From Bacillota bacterium (GTDB lineage: Bacteria > Bacillota > Clostridia > Lachnospirales > Lachnospiraceae), in assembly GCA_023391695.1 (NCBI GenBank), contig JAEWAK010000037.1, positions 364,501 through 428,500 on the forward strand: a stretch of DNA of 64,000 nucleotides, in the 5' to 3' direction. Under the pieces are notes generated by a model that was not told the origin of the DNA, did not search any database, and worked only from the letters and a program-made list of their open reading frames with translations. The stretch's first letter is position 1. Each line of letters begins with the position of its first letter. This document shows positions 43,188-52,059 of this stretch, one piece after another. A program made the translations under genes and the position numbers.

Positions 43188-43411
43188 CATAAAAAAGGCA
43201 GCTAAAGCTGCCCTTCATCTTTTGTTCATGTACCCGAAACGCCGTTTCCTGTATTTTGACTCCTAGCCAAGCTAGGTGGGTTTCCGCACATAAGCCTCTG
43301 CCTTCCACTGCATAATGGTGGCCTGACATAATCTTACGGATGTAGGAGTCCCTTTTTATATCATGTAGGTTCAAAATAACAGGAGTATCGCACATCCCAG
43401 GAACTTCTTGT
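43188..43411 (-). ncRNA. ssrS: 6S RNA
   Basis: Promoter TTGAAA-17-TATAAT (43446-43418) starts an RNA beginning near AAGTTCCTGGGATGTGCGAT and ending in the terminator GGGCAGCTTTAGCTGCC plus TTTTTT (43212-43191). CCTGTTATTTTGA near the 5' end pairs with the later TCAAAATACAGG, and GTTC with the GAAC near the 3' end, giving the long rod with an inner bubble typical of 6S RNA. CACCATTATGCAGTGG forms an inner hairpin. The sequence resembles Lachnospiraceae 6S RNA as I remember it. 6S binds sigma-A RNA polymerase in stationary phase. An open frame across it is a by-product. Confidence 0.72.
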
Positions 43412-43417
43412 GACTTT

Positions 43418-43446
43418 ATTATACATTACAAGAATAATTTTTTCAA
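43418..43446 (-). promoter_or_regulatory. Sigma-A promoter of the 6S RNA
   Basis: TTGAAA (43446-43441), 17-bp spacer, TATAAT (43423-43418). No operator is visible. Confidence 0.8.
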
Positions 43447-43468
43447 GTTTTTTATGACATAAATAGTC

Positions 43469-44956
43469 CTAAATGTTTAACTCTTCTACATATTCTTCCA
43501 AGCATTGGAAAGTAAAAACAAATTCCGTGCCGGTTCCAAGGGTACTTAAAACCTCCACATTTCCGTCGTGTTTTAAGGCAATCTGCCTGGCTATGGCCAG
43601 TCCAAGACCGGAACCCTGTTCATTTTGTTTCAATTTTGACTTGTAGAATTTGTCAAAAATACTTGGCAAATCTTCGGGCGAGATTCCTATCCCTTCATCT
43701 CTTATCGACAAGATTAGTTTGTCCACCTTGGTTAAATTTATGTGTATGGAAGAATTTTCCTTCGAGAACTTAATGGCATTATCCAATACAATGAGAAACA
43801 TCTGCCTTAAACGGTCATAATCTCCCATCATCATAAAGGAAGGATGATTCTTCGTTATTTCAATTTCAATATTTTTTTCTTTACTTATGGCGTGTACGCT
43901 TCGAATTAAATCATCAAAAACCTGCAGGATATTAACAGGTTCCTTTTCTACAGCAAAATCAGGATTCTGCATTTTGGATAATAAAAGAAGATCTCCGACT
44001 AAACGTTCCATTCCTTTGCATTCCGTCAGTATTCTCTGGTAATACTGCTGCACTTTTTCTTCATCCGTAATGATTCCGTCAACCAATGACTCCGTAAAAG
44101 CCCGGATAACCGTTATGGGGGTACGGAGTTCATGGGATACATTGGCAAAGAAATCCACCCTGACCTGTTCTCTGTCCTGGCGTTCTAATTCATTCTCTTT
44201 CAGTTCATTGGCCAATATGTCAATGGTCCGGGCCAGATCCCCGATTTCATCCTTACGTTTTATATCTGTTTTGCTCTCATACCTGCCGTCAGCCAATTGT
44301 AGGGCCGTATTGCGCATTTTGGTTATGGGAGTTGACAGACCTTTAGCAAATACGATGGCTATTATAAAGGATATGAAAAGGGCAACCCCGACACTTAGAA
44401 AAATCAGATACATACTGCTTTGTACGATCTCTACCTGGTCCTTTATGTCAGACCACAGCAAAACAGCTCCTACCACTGCACCGTTAACAATTACCGGCAT
44501 ACCAAGGATTGCGGAGTCCCCGCCGAATTCTTCATAGTATCCGTCTGCATATAAGGTTTGCCCCTGAAATGCAGCCTCTATGACATCGACACAATCTGCC
44601 GACAATTTGACATCATCCAGATTCACATTTTCCAGTTTTCTATCCATGGGGGAAGCTGCATCGGGGTTTGAAATAGTCCAGCTATCCGTTTCATCCGCAT
44701 CCAATTCATCTAAAATCTCCAGGTATTCCAAATAACTTTTATCATCACCGTCGACAATACGTTGAGCTAATTTATTCGATATGCTTGTAGCCTGCTTTAA
44801 CAGCTTATTCTGGTAATTATCCATGGTCGTGGTTTCATACAGATTCATAAAGATCAGACCCACCAAAACTGCCAAAACGGTCAACATAATTGCGTTGTTT
44901 ATATATACTTTTAAAAAAAGCCGGTTCCTTGTCCTAAGCTTATTCCTTTTATCCAT
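43469..44956 (-). CDS. Sensor histidine kinase (HAMP-HisKA-HATPase)
   Basis: About 495 residues from ATG 44956; earlier in-frame starts exist but none has a well-spaced ribosome site. A membrane helix near 20-42, an extracytoplasmic region of about 140 residues with a Cache/PAS-like GMPVIVNGAVVGAVLLW, a second helix, HAMP, H-box FFANVSHELRTPITVIRAF, N-box LDNAIKFSKEN, G1 RDEGIGIS, G2 GSGLGLAIA. Partner of the regulator at 45159, separated by about 200 bp that contain a palindromic repeat instead of the usual tight spacing. Confidence 0.93.
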   Translation of the reverse strand: MDKRNKLRTRNRLFLKVYINNAIMLTVLAVLVGLIFMNLYETTTMDNYQNKLLKQATSISNKLAQRIVDGDDKSYLEYLEILDELDADETDSWTISNPDAASPMDRKLENVNLDDVKLSADCVDVIEAAFQGQTLYADGYYEEFGGDSAILGMPVIVNGAVVGAVLLWSDIKDQVEIVQSSMYLIFLSVGVALFISFIIAIVFAKGLSTPITKMRNTALQLADGRYESKTDIKRKDEIGDLARTIDILANELKENELERQDREQVRVDFFANVSHELRTPITVIRAFTESLVDGIITDEEKVQQYYQRILTECKGMERLVGDLLLLSKMQNPDFAVEKEPVNILQVFDDLIRSVHAISKEKNIEIEITKNHPSFMMMGDYDRLRQMFLIVLDNAIKFSKENSSIHINLTKVDKLILSIRDEGIGISPEDLPSIFDKFYKSKLKQNEQGSGLGLAIARQIALKHDGNVEVLSTLGTGTEFVFTFQCLEEYVEELNI

Positions 44957-44984
44957 TATTATACCCGCTACTGCATAACACATC

Positions 44985-45090
44985 CTCTTCACGGTGTGTT
45001 ACTGCCACAAATTAATTGGTTGAAAGAATCCCGTGGCATTCTTCATCTAAAGTCTATTTTCTTTCAACCATCCCGACAGGATGCTACCTT
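44985..45090. repeat. GTGTTACTGCCACA-family repeat between regulator and kinase genes
   Basis: GTGTTACTGCCACA, GGTTGAAAGAATC and GTGGCATTC, closed by TTCTTTCAACC (pairs with GGTTGAAAGAA). Same order of motifs as at 10843-10930. It splits what would normally be a tight regulator-kinase pair. Confidence 0.6.
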
Positions 45091-45158
45091 ATAGTATCCC
45101 TGATAAGAAAAATAAGTTCAAAATAAATCCCATGGAATAATATCCCGATATATAATCT

Positions 45159-45851
45159 TTATTCCGCAATCTCAAATTTATAGCCGACTCCCCAGATAGT
45201 TTTAATATTCCAATCCGGATGGTCAACCGTGTCCAGTTTCGCCCTGAGGCGCTTAATATGGGAATCCACCGTACGGCTGTCCCCAAAATAATCAAAGCCC
45301 CATAAACTGTCCAATAAATTATCCCGGGTAAATACCTTATTGGGATTTTTCGCTAATGTCCACATGGTCTCGATTTCTTTTTTTGTTAAAGACATCTTTG
45401 ATCCATTAATATGTAGTGTATATTCATCTAAATTAATTAACAGATTGCATATGGAAATGACATTGCCGGACTTCACGTCTTTCTCCGTCCTTGTCATCCT
45501 TCTTAAAACTGCCCTGATACGGGCCATAACTTCACTTGGACTAAAAGGTTTTACAATATAATCATCCGCACCGATATCCAATCCCATAATGCGCTCAAAG
45601 TCTTCACCTCTGGCAGTTATTAAAATAACCGGTACATTGGATTTTGCCCGAATCTTTCGGCATACCTCATAACCATCCTCTTTTGGCATCATAACATCCA
45701 ACAGTACTGCCGCCGGGTTATAGTGTTCAAACATCCGAAACGCTTCTTCACCATCCGAAGCTACAATCGGCTCCAGCCCTTCCTTCTTGGAATAAGCAGA
45801 CAGTACATCTGTGATATCATGATTGTCATCAGCAATTAATATGTATTGCAT
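45159..45851 (-). CDS. OmpR/VanR-family response regulator
   Basis: 230 residues, GGAGG before the ATG. Receiver: ILIADDNHDITDVLSAYSKK, phospho-acceptor in VLLDVMMPKEDGYE, ILITARGEDFERI, ADDYIVKPFSPSEV. Winged helix: LTKKEIETMWTLAKNPNKVF and DSRTVDSHIKRLRAKLD, ending WGVGYKFE. It acts with the kinase downstream. Targets are unknown; T-rich direct repeats (TTCTTAA at 46014 and 46022) lie in the divergent region 45852-46174 shared with the Ig-like gene. Confidence 0.94.
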   Translation of the reverse strand: MQYILIADDNHDITDVLSAYSKKEGLEPIVASDGEEAFRMFEHYNPAAVLLDVMMPKEDGYEVCRKIRAKSNVPVILITARGEDFERIMGLDIGADDYIVKPFSPSEVMARIRAVLRRMTRTEKDVKSGNVISICNLLINLDEYTLHINGSKMSLTKKEIETMWTLAKNPNKVFTRDNLLDSLWGFDYFGDSRTVDSHIKRLRAKLDTVDHPDWNIKTIWGVGYKFEIAE

Positions 45852-46174
45852 GGTGTTTTCCTCCGATTAAATTAAACATTGAAATCTAAGTATAGGTTGT
45901 TTATATGTAACTATTCAGTCACCTATATTTTATAATTTTTTACATCCTTAATTATTATAGCCCATAACTCCGGTTAAACACAAGAGTAAATGGTACAATA
46001 TATATTAAAATTCTTCTTAAATTCTTAAGTTTTTTTTAAGATTTTGCCACGTTTCTGACAAAAACTAGTATTATAGTAATTTTATGATAGGTGAGTGTGA
46101 AAAATTCTTATTTTGCTATTATGTCTGCATTTGCAGACAGCTTGGGGAAGAATGACTATTTGGAGGACAATGCC

Positions 46175-46831
46175 ATGAAAAAATTTTTATTAAGAAAGTG
46201 TCTGTTGGCACTGGGCTTGTATTTATTCTTCACTGTAATCATACCAATTCCTATTGCCGGTAATAGCGTAATTGCCCAGGCCTCTTCCATAGAAGAGGAA
46301 CAGAATCCGATCAAGCTGAATGTGGATAGCAAGTCCCTTGTGAAAGATACCACTTATGTCCTTAAAATCTATAACTTAAAGGACAGCTATAAAGTATCTT
46401 ACAAATCCGACTCTACTTCCATCGCGGCGGTAGACGATAAGGGAACCATTACGGCAGTTGATTTCGGAACGGCAATTATTACTGTAACGGTCAAGGACGG
46501 ATTTAAAACAATTGCTACTTTGGAATGCAAAGTAACCGTAGGTCCTCCGGCAATCAGCATTGTATTGACTAAAACTGAAGTAAATTTGTCAGTTGGAAGC
46601 AAAACTTCCTTAACTGCAATTTTAAAACCGAATAATACAGTGGAAGAAGCTAAATTCTCCAGTAATAATCCTACGGTTGCCAGTGTTAGTATCGGCGGAA
46701 GAATTACCGCGAAAACAGCGGGTATCACGTACATCTTTGCTTCCATCGGCAATGGTAAATATGATATGTGTAAAGTAACAGTAGTGGAAGAAAGTAATAC
46801 TGCAAGTACCGATAAGGGTTCTGCGAATTAA
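46175..46831 (+). CDS. Secreted protein with two bacterial Ig-like (Big_2) domains
   Basis: 218 residues from ATG 46175, where GGAGG stands 8 bases upstream. Signal peptide CLLALGLYLFFTVIIPIPIA, cleaved near AQA. Domain 1 (about 50-125) has SDSTSIAAVDDKGTITAVDF and ATLECKVTV; domain 2 (about 128-205) has FSSNNPTVASVSIGGRITAK and a matching end. No anchor, enzyme or CBM is attached, so it may be released or bind wall polymers. It diverges from the two-component system and is a plausible target of it. Confidence 0.85.
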   Translation: MKKFLLRKCLLALGLYLFFTVIIPIPIAGNSVIAQASSIEEEQNPIKLNVDSKSLVKDTTYVLKIYNLKDSYKVSYKSDSTSIAAVDDKGTITAVDFGTAIITVTVKDGFKTIATLECKVTVGPPAISIVLTKTEVNLSVGSKTSLTAILKPNNTVEEAKFSSNNPTVASVSIGGRITAKTAGITYIFASIGNGKYDMCKVTVVEESNTASTDKGSAN

Positions 46832-46850
46832 AATTAATAAGGATTTTAAG

Positions 46851-46884
46851 AGACTGCCAGGTAGTTTAAACCTGGCAGTCTTTT
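46851..46884 (+). terminator. Terminator of the Ig-like gene
   Basis: AGACTGCCAGG/CCTGGCAGTCT stem with TTTTG. Confidence 0.93.
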
Positions 46885-46904
46885 GTTATTATAACCCCAT
46901 CCTA

Positions 46905-47092
46905 TGTTACTTCCCTGATAGGCTCAGCTGCTATGCTGCGGCTCTAACCTTTAGCTGCAACATGGCATTTCAGCCGGAACCTCACCTTGACTGATTGACG
47001 CAGCGCTGCCGACGGCTGGCATGGAGCGGAACCCCATGCCAGCCAGCTAAGTCCAGAATCCCCCGCTTATGCTTTAAGCGGGGGACTTATCT
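46905..47092. repeat. Palindrome-rich gap ending in the flotillin terminator
   Basis: Stems GGCTGGCATGG/CCATGCCAGCC (about 47013-47043) and CCCCCGCTTA/TAAGCGGGGG (47060-47084). The last directly follows the flotillin stop. ACTTCCCTGATAGG near 46914 echoes the repeats at 25437 and 29463. Confidence 0.55.
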
Positions 47093-48589
47093 TTAAGGTT
47101 GAACTGTTTCTTCCTGTACCTGGGTCTGTTCCTCTTTTACTTCCTGTACTTCCTGTACTTCCGCCTGGGTAAGCTCCACTTCCTTGTTTTTTGTATCTTT
47201 TAAGTATTTTGATTTAATGGCATCCATGAAATTAAAGCCTGTCATTGCCTCAATGGTTTCCGGTAGCTGGCTGACTATATCCGTCACATATCCGGAAACT
47301 TTGGCGGCTCCTTTGGCATTGCCTTCACCGCTTCCGCCATTATCAATAATGACAATCTTTTCTGTTTTCGATAAGGGCTCTGCAATAGCAGAAGCTATTT
47401 CCGGCAGCCTTTCAATGATCATCTGGGTAACGGCCGCATCGTTATATTGCTTAAAGGCTTCCGCCTTTTTCTCCATGGTTTCGGCTTCTGCAGTACCTTT
47501 CGCCAGGATGGCCGCGGCTTCCGCCTCACCTTTAATCCGGATTGCTTCCGCTTCCGCTTCCGCCTTTACTTTCACTGACATACTGAAGGCTTCTGCTTCT
47601 TTTAATTCGGAATACTTCTGGGCATCGGCCTGTTTGCTGATTTTATACATATCTGCATCCGCCTGCTTGTTTACGGTAGCCAAAAGTTCTTTCTCACGGC
47701 GGTAGGCTTCTTTTTCCTGGATTTCCGTTTCTTTTTCCTTCTTGGTCAATTCTACCAGCATTGCAGTTTCGGTAACTTCTTTTGCAACTTTATTTTTCTC
47801 TATTTCATATGCCGAGTCTGCCCTTGCCTTAACCGTTTCCTGTTCCTCACGGTATGCCTGGATTTTTAATTCCTTCTCTTTATTGGCTTCTGCTACGTGG
47901 GTCTCCGCTACAATTTTTGCCTCTTCACCAAGTCTTTCGGCTTCGGAGACTTTTACTTTTGTTTCCTTTAAGGCGTCCGCCTCCGCAATGGCCGCATTCT
48001 TTTTCACCTCTGCGATTCTGGGTTTTCCAAGAGCCTCCAGGTACCCATTTTTATCGGAAATATCCCGGATGGTAAAAGCCTTTAGCTCCAGTCCCATGTT
48101 TGCTAACCCCATAGCCGCTACTTCCTGTACCTGGGAAGCAAATTTTTCCCGGTCTTTATAAATTTCTTCCACGGTCATTTTTGATATAATTTCACGTAAT
48201 TTACCTTCCAGCACATCTTTGGCCGTATCTTTGATATTATCGATAGTCTGCTGTTCTTTGCCCGTATTAAACTGTTCTATCGCATTTAAAATACTTTCTT
48301 TATCGCTCTTGACTTTAATTACGGCCACACCGTCCGCACGGATGTCAACTCCCTGTTCGGTCCTTGCACCTTCCGTCCTTATCTCAATCTTCATATTTTC
48401 CAGCGATATCTTGTCAGAGCGTTCCAGTAAAGGTATAACAAAACCGCCGCCGCCGGAAATTACCCGCTTCTTAAGCCCGGTTACGACAACTGCCTTATCC
48501 TGGGGGACCCTTTTCCACATCGTTGTTATCATTAAAATAACAAGTATGATCCCTCCGACAATACTAGCTGCAATAATAATTGCTTCCAT
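47093..48589 (-). CDS. floT: Flotillin (SPFH-domain membrane scaffold)
   Basis: 498 residues. N-terminal membrane helix (IIIAASIVGGIILVILMITT), SPFH domain with VPQDKAVVVTGLKKRVISGG, FVIPLLERSDKISLENMKIE and GVDIRADGVAVIKVKSD, then a long Ala/Glu/Lys coiled coil (EAEAEAIRIKGEAEAAAILA) and the C-terminal flotillin segment. The tail is acidic with repeated QEVQEV and QTQVQEE units. It organises functional membrane microdomains. NfeD-type partner gene is directly upstream, the same pairing as yuaF-yuaG (floT) of Bacillus. Confidence 0.9.
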   Translation of the reverse strand: MEAIIIAASIVGGIILVILMITTMWKRVPQDKAVVVTGLKKRVISGGGGFVIPLLERSDKISLENMKIEIRTEGARTEQGVDIRADGVAVIKVKSDKESILNAIEQFNTGKEQQTIDNIKDTAKDVLEGKLREIISKMTVEEIYKDREKFASQVQEVAAMGLANMGLELKAFTIRDISDKNGYLEALGKPRIAEVKKNAAIAEADALKETKVKVSEAERLGEEAKIVAETHVAEANKEKELKIQAYREEQETVKARADSAYEIEKNKVAKEVTETAMLVELTKKEKETEIQEKEAYRREKELLATVNKQADADMYKISKQADAQKYSELKEAEAFSMSVKVKAEAEAEAIRIKGEAEAAAILAKGTAEAETMEKKAEAFKQYNDAAVTQMIIERLPEIASAIAEPLSKTEKIVIIDNGGSGEGNAKGAAKVSGYVTDIVSQLPETIEAMTGFNFMDAIKSKYLKDTKNKEVELTQAEVQEVQEVKEEQTQVQEETVQP

Positions 48590-48637
48590 ACTTCCATCCT
48601 CCTTAAATTATATATATCATACGCCGGCTTTAAAAGT

Positions 48638-49189
48638 CTACGTTCCGATATCGTCCAAACCGGCCACATAAAAGACATGATCCTCAATCCAGCAGATTGC
48701 CACGTCTTTTCCGGCCTTTATTTCACCGCCGTTGGTAGCTTTGGCGGGGGAAGAGAAACTGTTCCCGTGAATAACATAGCTGATTTCACCAAAACCTCCG
48801 GCATAAATGGTTTCAGTCACAGCAGCCCTTATTCCCACCAATTCTTCCGCATTGGGCGCACTGGTATTCTGCGCTTTCTTTAAAGGCTTTATAACCAGAT
48901 GATGTACTAACATACTTACGATAATGCCAGCCGCTGTTGCTACGATTACTATGAAAAATAAAGGTAGTGACGGGTTTACATCCAGCAGAATCCATCCGAT
49001 TCCACCAAAAACCATAATTAACAGCTCTGCCAAGATCGGGCTGACCGGTAAAAAAACTGAATTACCAAAAAAATCAATATCCAGGTCTAATCCGTCAATG
49101 CCGACAGCATCAAAAAAACTACCCAGTAGAAAAGATATTACAGTTAAGCCTATACCAACAAAAAAACAAACCTGAAAAACTATCAGCAT
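48638..49189 (-). CDS. NfeD-like membrane protein (YuaF type)
   Basis: 183 residues, AGGAGGGG before the ATG. Three membrane helices (about 3-24, 48-70, 74-98) and a C-terminal OB-fold (GIRAAVTETIYAGGFGEISY ... KDVAICWIEDHVFYV). No protease domain, so it is the short NfeD1b-type partner of flotillin. It precedes the flotillin gene by 48 bp in the same operon. Confidence 0.88.
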   Translation of the reverse strand: MLIVFQVCFFVGIGLTVISFLLGSFFDAVGIDGLDLDIDFFGNSVFLPVSPILAELLIMVFGGIGWILLDVNPSLPLFFIVIVATAAGIIVSMLVHHLVIKPLKKAQNTSAPNAEELVGIRAAVTETIYAGGFGEISYVIHGNSFSSPAKATNGGEIKAGKDVAICWIEDHVFYVAGLDDIGT

Positions 49190-49474
49190 ACGGACCCCTC
49201 CTTTTAGTCAAAAATACCGATAATTGTAAACTGCCGTAATATTATACGGATATATGTTTATTTTACATGACCCTACTTAATTTTACAATATCTACTTATA
49301 TCATATGTCTTATAAATTAAACCTGCTTTACATCTAAATTAAAATTTCATTAGAAAGAATAATTATGTAGAAAGATAATTATAAGCAAACGGCTGTCACC
49401 GGCAAAGCATGCTCCAACTCTATTTTATTCCAAAAAACATCAGGAAATTAGGAAATTTGTATAGGCTCCAAAGA

Positions 49475-49503
49475 TTGACATTTAATACCTTTTGTGGTAA
49501 ATT
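49475..49503 (+). promoter_or_regulatory. Promoter of the cold-shock gene
   Basis: TTGACA (49475-49480), 17-bp spacer, TAAATT (49498-49503), leaving a leader of about 60 bases. The rest of 49190-49568 is AT-rich without other features I can support. Confidence 0.6.
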
Positions 49504-49568
49504 TAGTCTATCATTACTAATAATGGTGATGGATTAACTTATTTTATGAAAGCACTAGGAGGCAATTT

Positions 49569-49769
49569 ATGAAAAAGGGTACAGTAAAATGGTTTAATGC
49601 GAAAAAGGGGTTTGGATTCCTGTCTGATGAAGAGGGCAATGATGTATTCGTGCATTTTTCGGCACTGAATATGGATGGTTTCAAGGTTTTGGAAGAAGGC
49701 CAGGCAGTGCAATTCGATGTTGTAAACGGAGAAAAAGGACCTCAGGCAGCTAATGTAACCAAGTTATAA
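49569..49769 (+). CDS. Cold-shock protein, CspA family
   Basis: 66 residues with AGGAGGC upstream. Complete OB fold with both RNA-binding motifs: KGFGFL (RNP1) and VFVHFS (RNP2), in MKKGTVKWFNAKKGFGFLSD and NDVFVHFSALNMDGFK, ending KGPQAANVTKL. It is an RNA chaperone binding single-stranded nucleic acid. Three short AAGTTATAAT-type repeats follow the stop at 49763-49825. Confidence 0.97.
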   Translation: MKKGTVKWFNAKKGFGFLSDEEGNDVFVHFSALNMDGFKVLEEGQAVQFDVVNGEKGPQAANVTKL

Positions 49770-49909
49770 TTTAAAGCAATTAACCTTACTAAGTTATAAT
49801 CAAACGCTATACGTTATAATCAAAAGACTGCATTTGTCTTTGGCATCTGCTTATGTTAATATAATTATAAATTAATTATTAATAGATTTGTGCGTAACAG
49901 GTTATAACT

Positions 49910-49961
49910 AAAAAGAGGATGAAGCACTGATTTGATATCAACGCCTGCCATCCTCTTTTTT
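49910..49961. terminator. Terminator after the cold-shock gene
   Basis: AAAAAGAGGATG pairs with CATCCTCTTTTTT across a 26-base loop. It can act in both directions, between csp and purH. Confidence 0.75.
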
Positions 49962-50071
49962 ATTATACTGCCTGTATTTAATATTTCCTGTATACAATCA
50001 GTAATATGTGGTTTTCTTTTATTTCCATAACCGGCATTGGTGCTGATCCGGTTCGGTAATAACAATCTGTT

Positions 50072-51625
50072 CTAATGTTTAAAATGCCTCATTCCGGTAA
50101 ATATCATGGCGATTCCATAGTCGTTGCATTTCTTTATGGAATCCTCATCCCGGATGGAACCGCCCGGCTGTATAATTGCGGTAATTCCACCCTGATGGGC
50201 TGCTTCCACACAGTCATCAAACGGGAAAAAAGCATCGGAAGCCAGTACAGCTCCTTTCGTTGCCTCTGTATTAATTAATTCGGCCGCATGCTCCATACTC
50301 TGCCTTGTGGACCATACACGGTTCACCTGTCCCGGTCCGATCCCAATGCTCTGCTTATCTTTTGCCAGGGCGATACCGTTGGATTTAACGAATTTTACGA
50401 CCTTCCAGGCAAATAACAGGTCTTCCATCTCCTTCTCTGTCGGTACACGGTCTGTCACAACCTTTAACTCCTCTTCAACCAGTAATTTACTGTCAATGGT
50501 CTGGACGATCAAACCGCCGTTTACTTTCTTTAAATCATATGCGTTTTCATCCTGGGGTACATGGATATCTTTTAATTCCAGCACACGGACATTTTTCTTG
50601 GCCTGTAATACGGCAAGGGCTTCTTTATCATATCCGGGAGCTACAATTACTTCCAGAAAGACATTTTTCATCTCCTCCGCCAGTTCCAAGGTAACCTCCC
50701 GGTTAACTACGACAATACCTCCGTATATGGATACCTTGTCCGCACAGAAAGCCTTCGTCCAGGCCTCCAAAATCGAATCCGCACTGCCGACCCCGCATGG
50801 ATTGCCATGTTTGCAGGCCACTACCGTAGGTTCCGTAAATTCTTTTAATAATTCCAGGGCACCGTTGGTATCATTGATATTATTAAAGGAGAGTTCTTTT
50901 CCGTTTAACTGCACCGCATCCGTAATGGAGCCTTTTTTTCTGCCTATTTCACGGTAAAAAGCAGCTTTCTGGTGAGGATTTTCCCCATATCTCATGTCCT
51001 GTACCTTCTCATAGGTCAGGGTTAAGGTTTCCGGCAGTTCATGATCCTGTCTCTGCTTCTTCAAATAATCGGCAATCATGGTATCGTAGTTTGAAGTATG
51101 CATAAATACCTTCTGCATTAAGTAGAATTTCGTATCCAGGGAGACTTCTCCCTTATCCTTTAACTGCTTTAATACCCCGGCATAATCACCCGGATCTACA
51201 ATGACTGCCACATCCTGATAATTTTTAGCGGCCGAGCGGAGCATGGTAGGCCCGCCGATATCGATATTTTCCACCGCTTCCTCTCTGGTGACATCCTCTT
51301 TTAATACGGTGGCTTTAAAAGGATATAAATTTACCACAACCATATCAATGGTTTCAATATTCAAATCTTTCAGCTGCTTCATATGTTCTGCCTTGCTCCT
51401 CATAGCCAGTAAACCCGCATGGACAACCGGATGCAGGGTCTTAACACGGCCGTCCAGGCATTCCGGAAAACCTGTCAGCTCCGAAATCTCTATGGCGGAT
51501 ACCCCTGCTTCTTTTAATTTGCCGTAGGTCCCTCCCGTAGAAATAATCTCAATGCCAAGGGCTGTTAATTCCTTTGCAAAATCCACAATTCCTGTTTTGT
51601 CCGACACACTGATCAACGCTCTCAT
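50072..51625 (-). CDS. purH: Bifunctional AICAR transformylase/IMP cyclohydrolase
   Basis: 517 residues from ATG 51625 (AAGGAGA upstream). N-terminal MGS-like cyclohydrolase: ALISVSDKTGIVDFAKELTA, ISTGGTYGKLKEAGV, EISELTGFPECLDGRVKTLH, NIDIGGPTMLRSAAKN. C-terminal transformylase with the catalytic VACKHGNPCGVGSADS and a final ASDAFFPFDDCVEAAHQGGI and IQPGGSIRDEDSI. It catalyses the last two steps of IMP synthesis. A ZTP riboswitch precedes it; no other pur gene is present in the window. Confidence 0.97.
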   Translation of the reverse strand: MRALISVSDKTGIVDFAKELTALGIEIISTGGTYGKLKEAGVSAIEISELTGFPECLDGRVKTLHPVVHAGLLAMRSKAEHMKQLKDLNIETIDMVVVNLYPFKATVLKEDVTREEAVENIDIGGPTMLRSAAKNYQDVAVIVDPGDYAGVLKQLKDKGEVSLDTKFYLMQKVFMHTSNYDTMIADYLKKQRQDHELPETLTLTYEKVQDMRYGENPHQKAAFYREIGRKKGSITDAVQLNGKELSFNNINDTNGALELLKEFTEPTVVACKHGNPCGVGSADSILEAWTKAFCADKVSIYGGIVVVNREVTLELAEEMKNVFLEVIVAPGYDKEALAVLQAKKNVRVLELKDIHVPQDENAYDLKKVNGGLIVQTIDSKLLVEEELKVVTDRVPTEKEMEDLLFAWKVVKFVKSNGIALAKDKQSIGIGPGQVNRVWSTRQSMEHAAELINTEATKGAVLASDAFFPFDDCVEAAHQGGITAIIQPGGSIRDEDSIKKCNDYGIAMIFTGMRHFKH

Positions 51626-51726
51626 GTTTAATCTCCTTTTCAACTATTGTTCATTACCAAGTTTTGATATGGTTTTCCACTCCGGTACAAATTATTCCAA
51701 TTTCGGACCGGATATGGAATTACATA

Positions 51727-51865
51727 GAAAAACCGCCTGGGTAACCCGAGTTAAATCCCATATATTTTCATATATAAGGTTACTTCAGGCTGCCCAGGCG
51801 GTCGGCTTATTATCGGTTTTGTACTCCCCGTGGGTGAACTCCCACTTTCCGCCAGTCGTACAAAT
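51727..51865 (-). ncRNA. ZTP (pfl) riboswitch with attenuator terminator, upstream of purH
   Basis: Minus strand reads GACTGGCGGAAAGTGGGA, ACCCACGGGGAG, then AGCCGACCGCCTGGGCAG: the conserved halves of the pfl/ZTP aptamer (about 51860-51791). The 3' segment CCGCCTGGG can instead pair with CCCAGGCGG (51742-51733), forming a terminator followed by TTTTT. ZTP/ZMP binding would prevent termination, matching purH, whose substrate is ZMP. Confidence 0.92.
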
Positions 51866-52059
51866 TCTGTTTCTAGTTTACTATACATTTCTTAGAATTT
51901 CAATTATTTTTTTTACCTGAATCACAAAGCAGACCCGGGAAGGGATAAAATATCTAAAAAAATTCTGAGGTTTCCAGGAATTATATCCCTTCCTGCATTT
52001 ATCGTGGCCTGAATCGAAAGCAATAATAGTCTATTGCCTTTATACTTCCCAATACTGCT

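Noticed and set aside
43156..43395. Open frame of 79 codons between nadE and the histidine kinase
   Set aside because: It lies inside the promoter-to-terminator span of the 6S RNA and has no ribosome site.
49865..50065. Open frame of 66 codons between csp and purH
   Set aside because: It spans the bidirectional terminator and has no coding signal.
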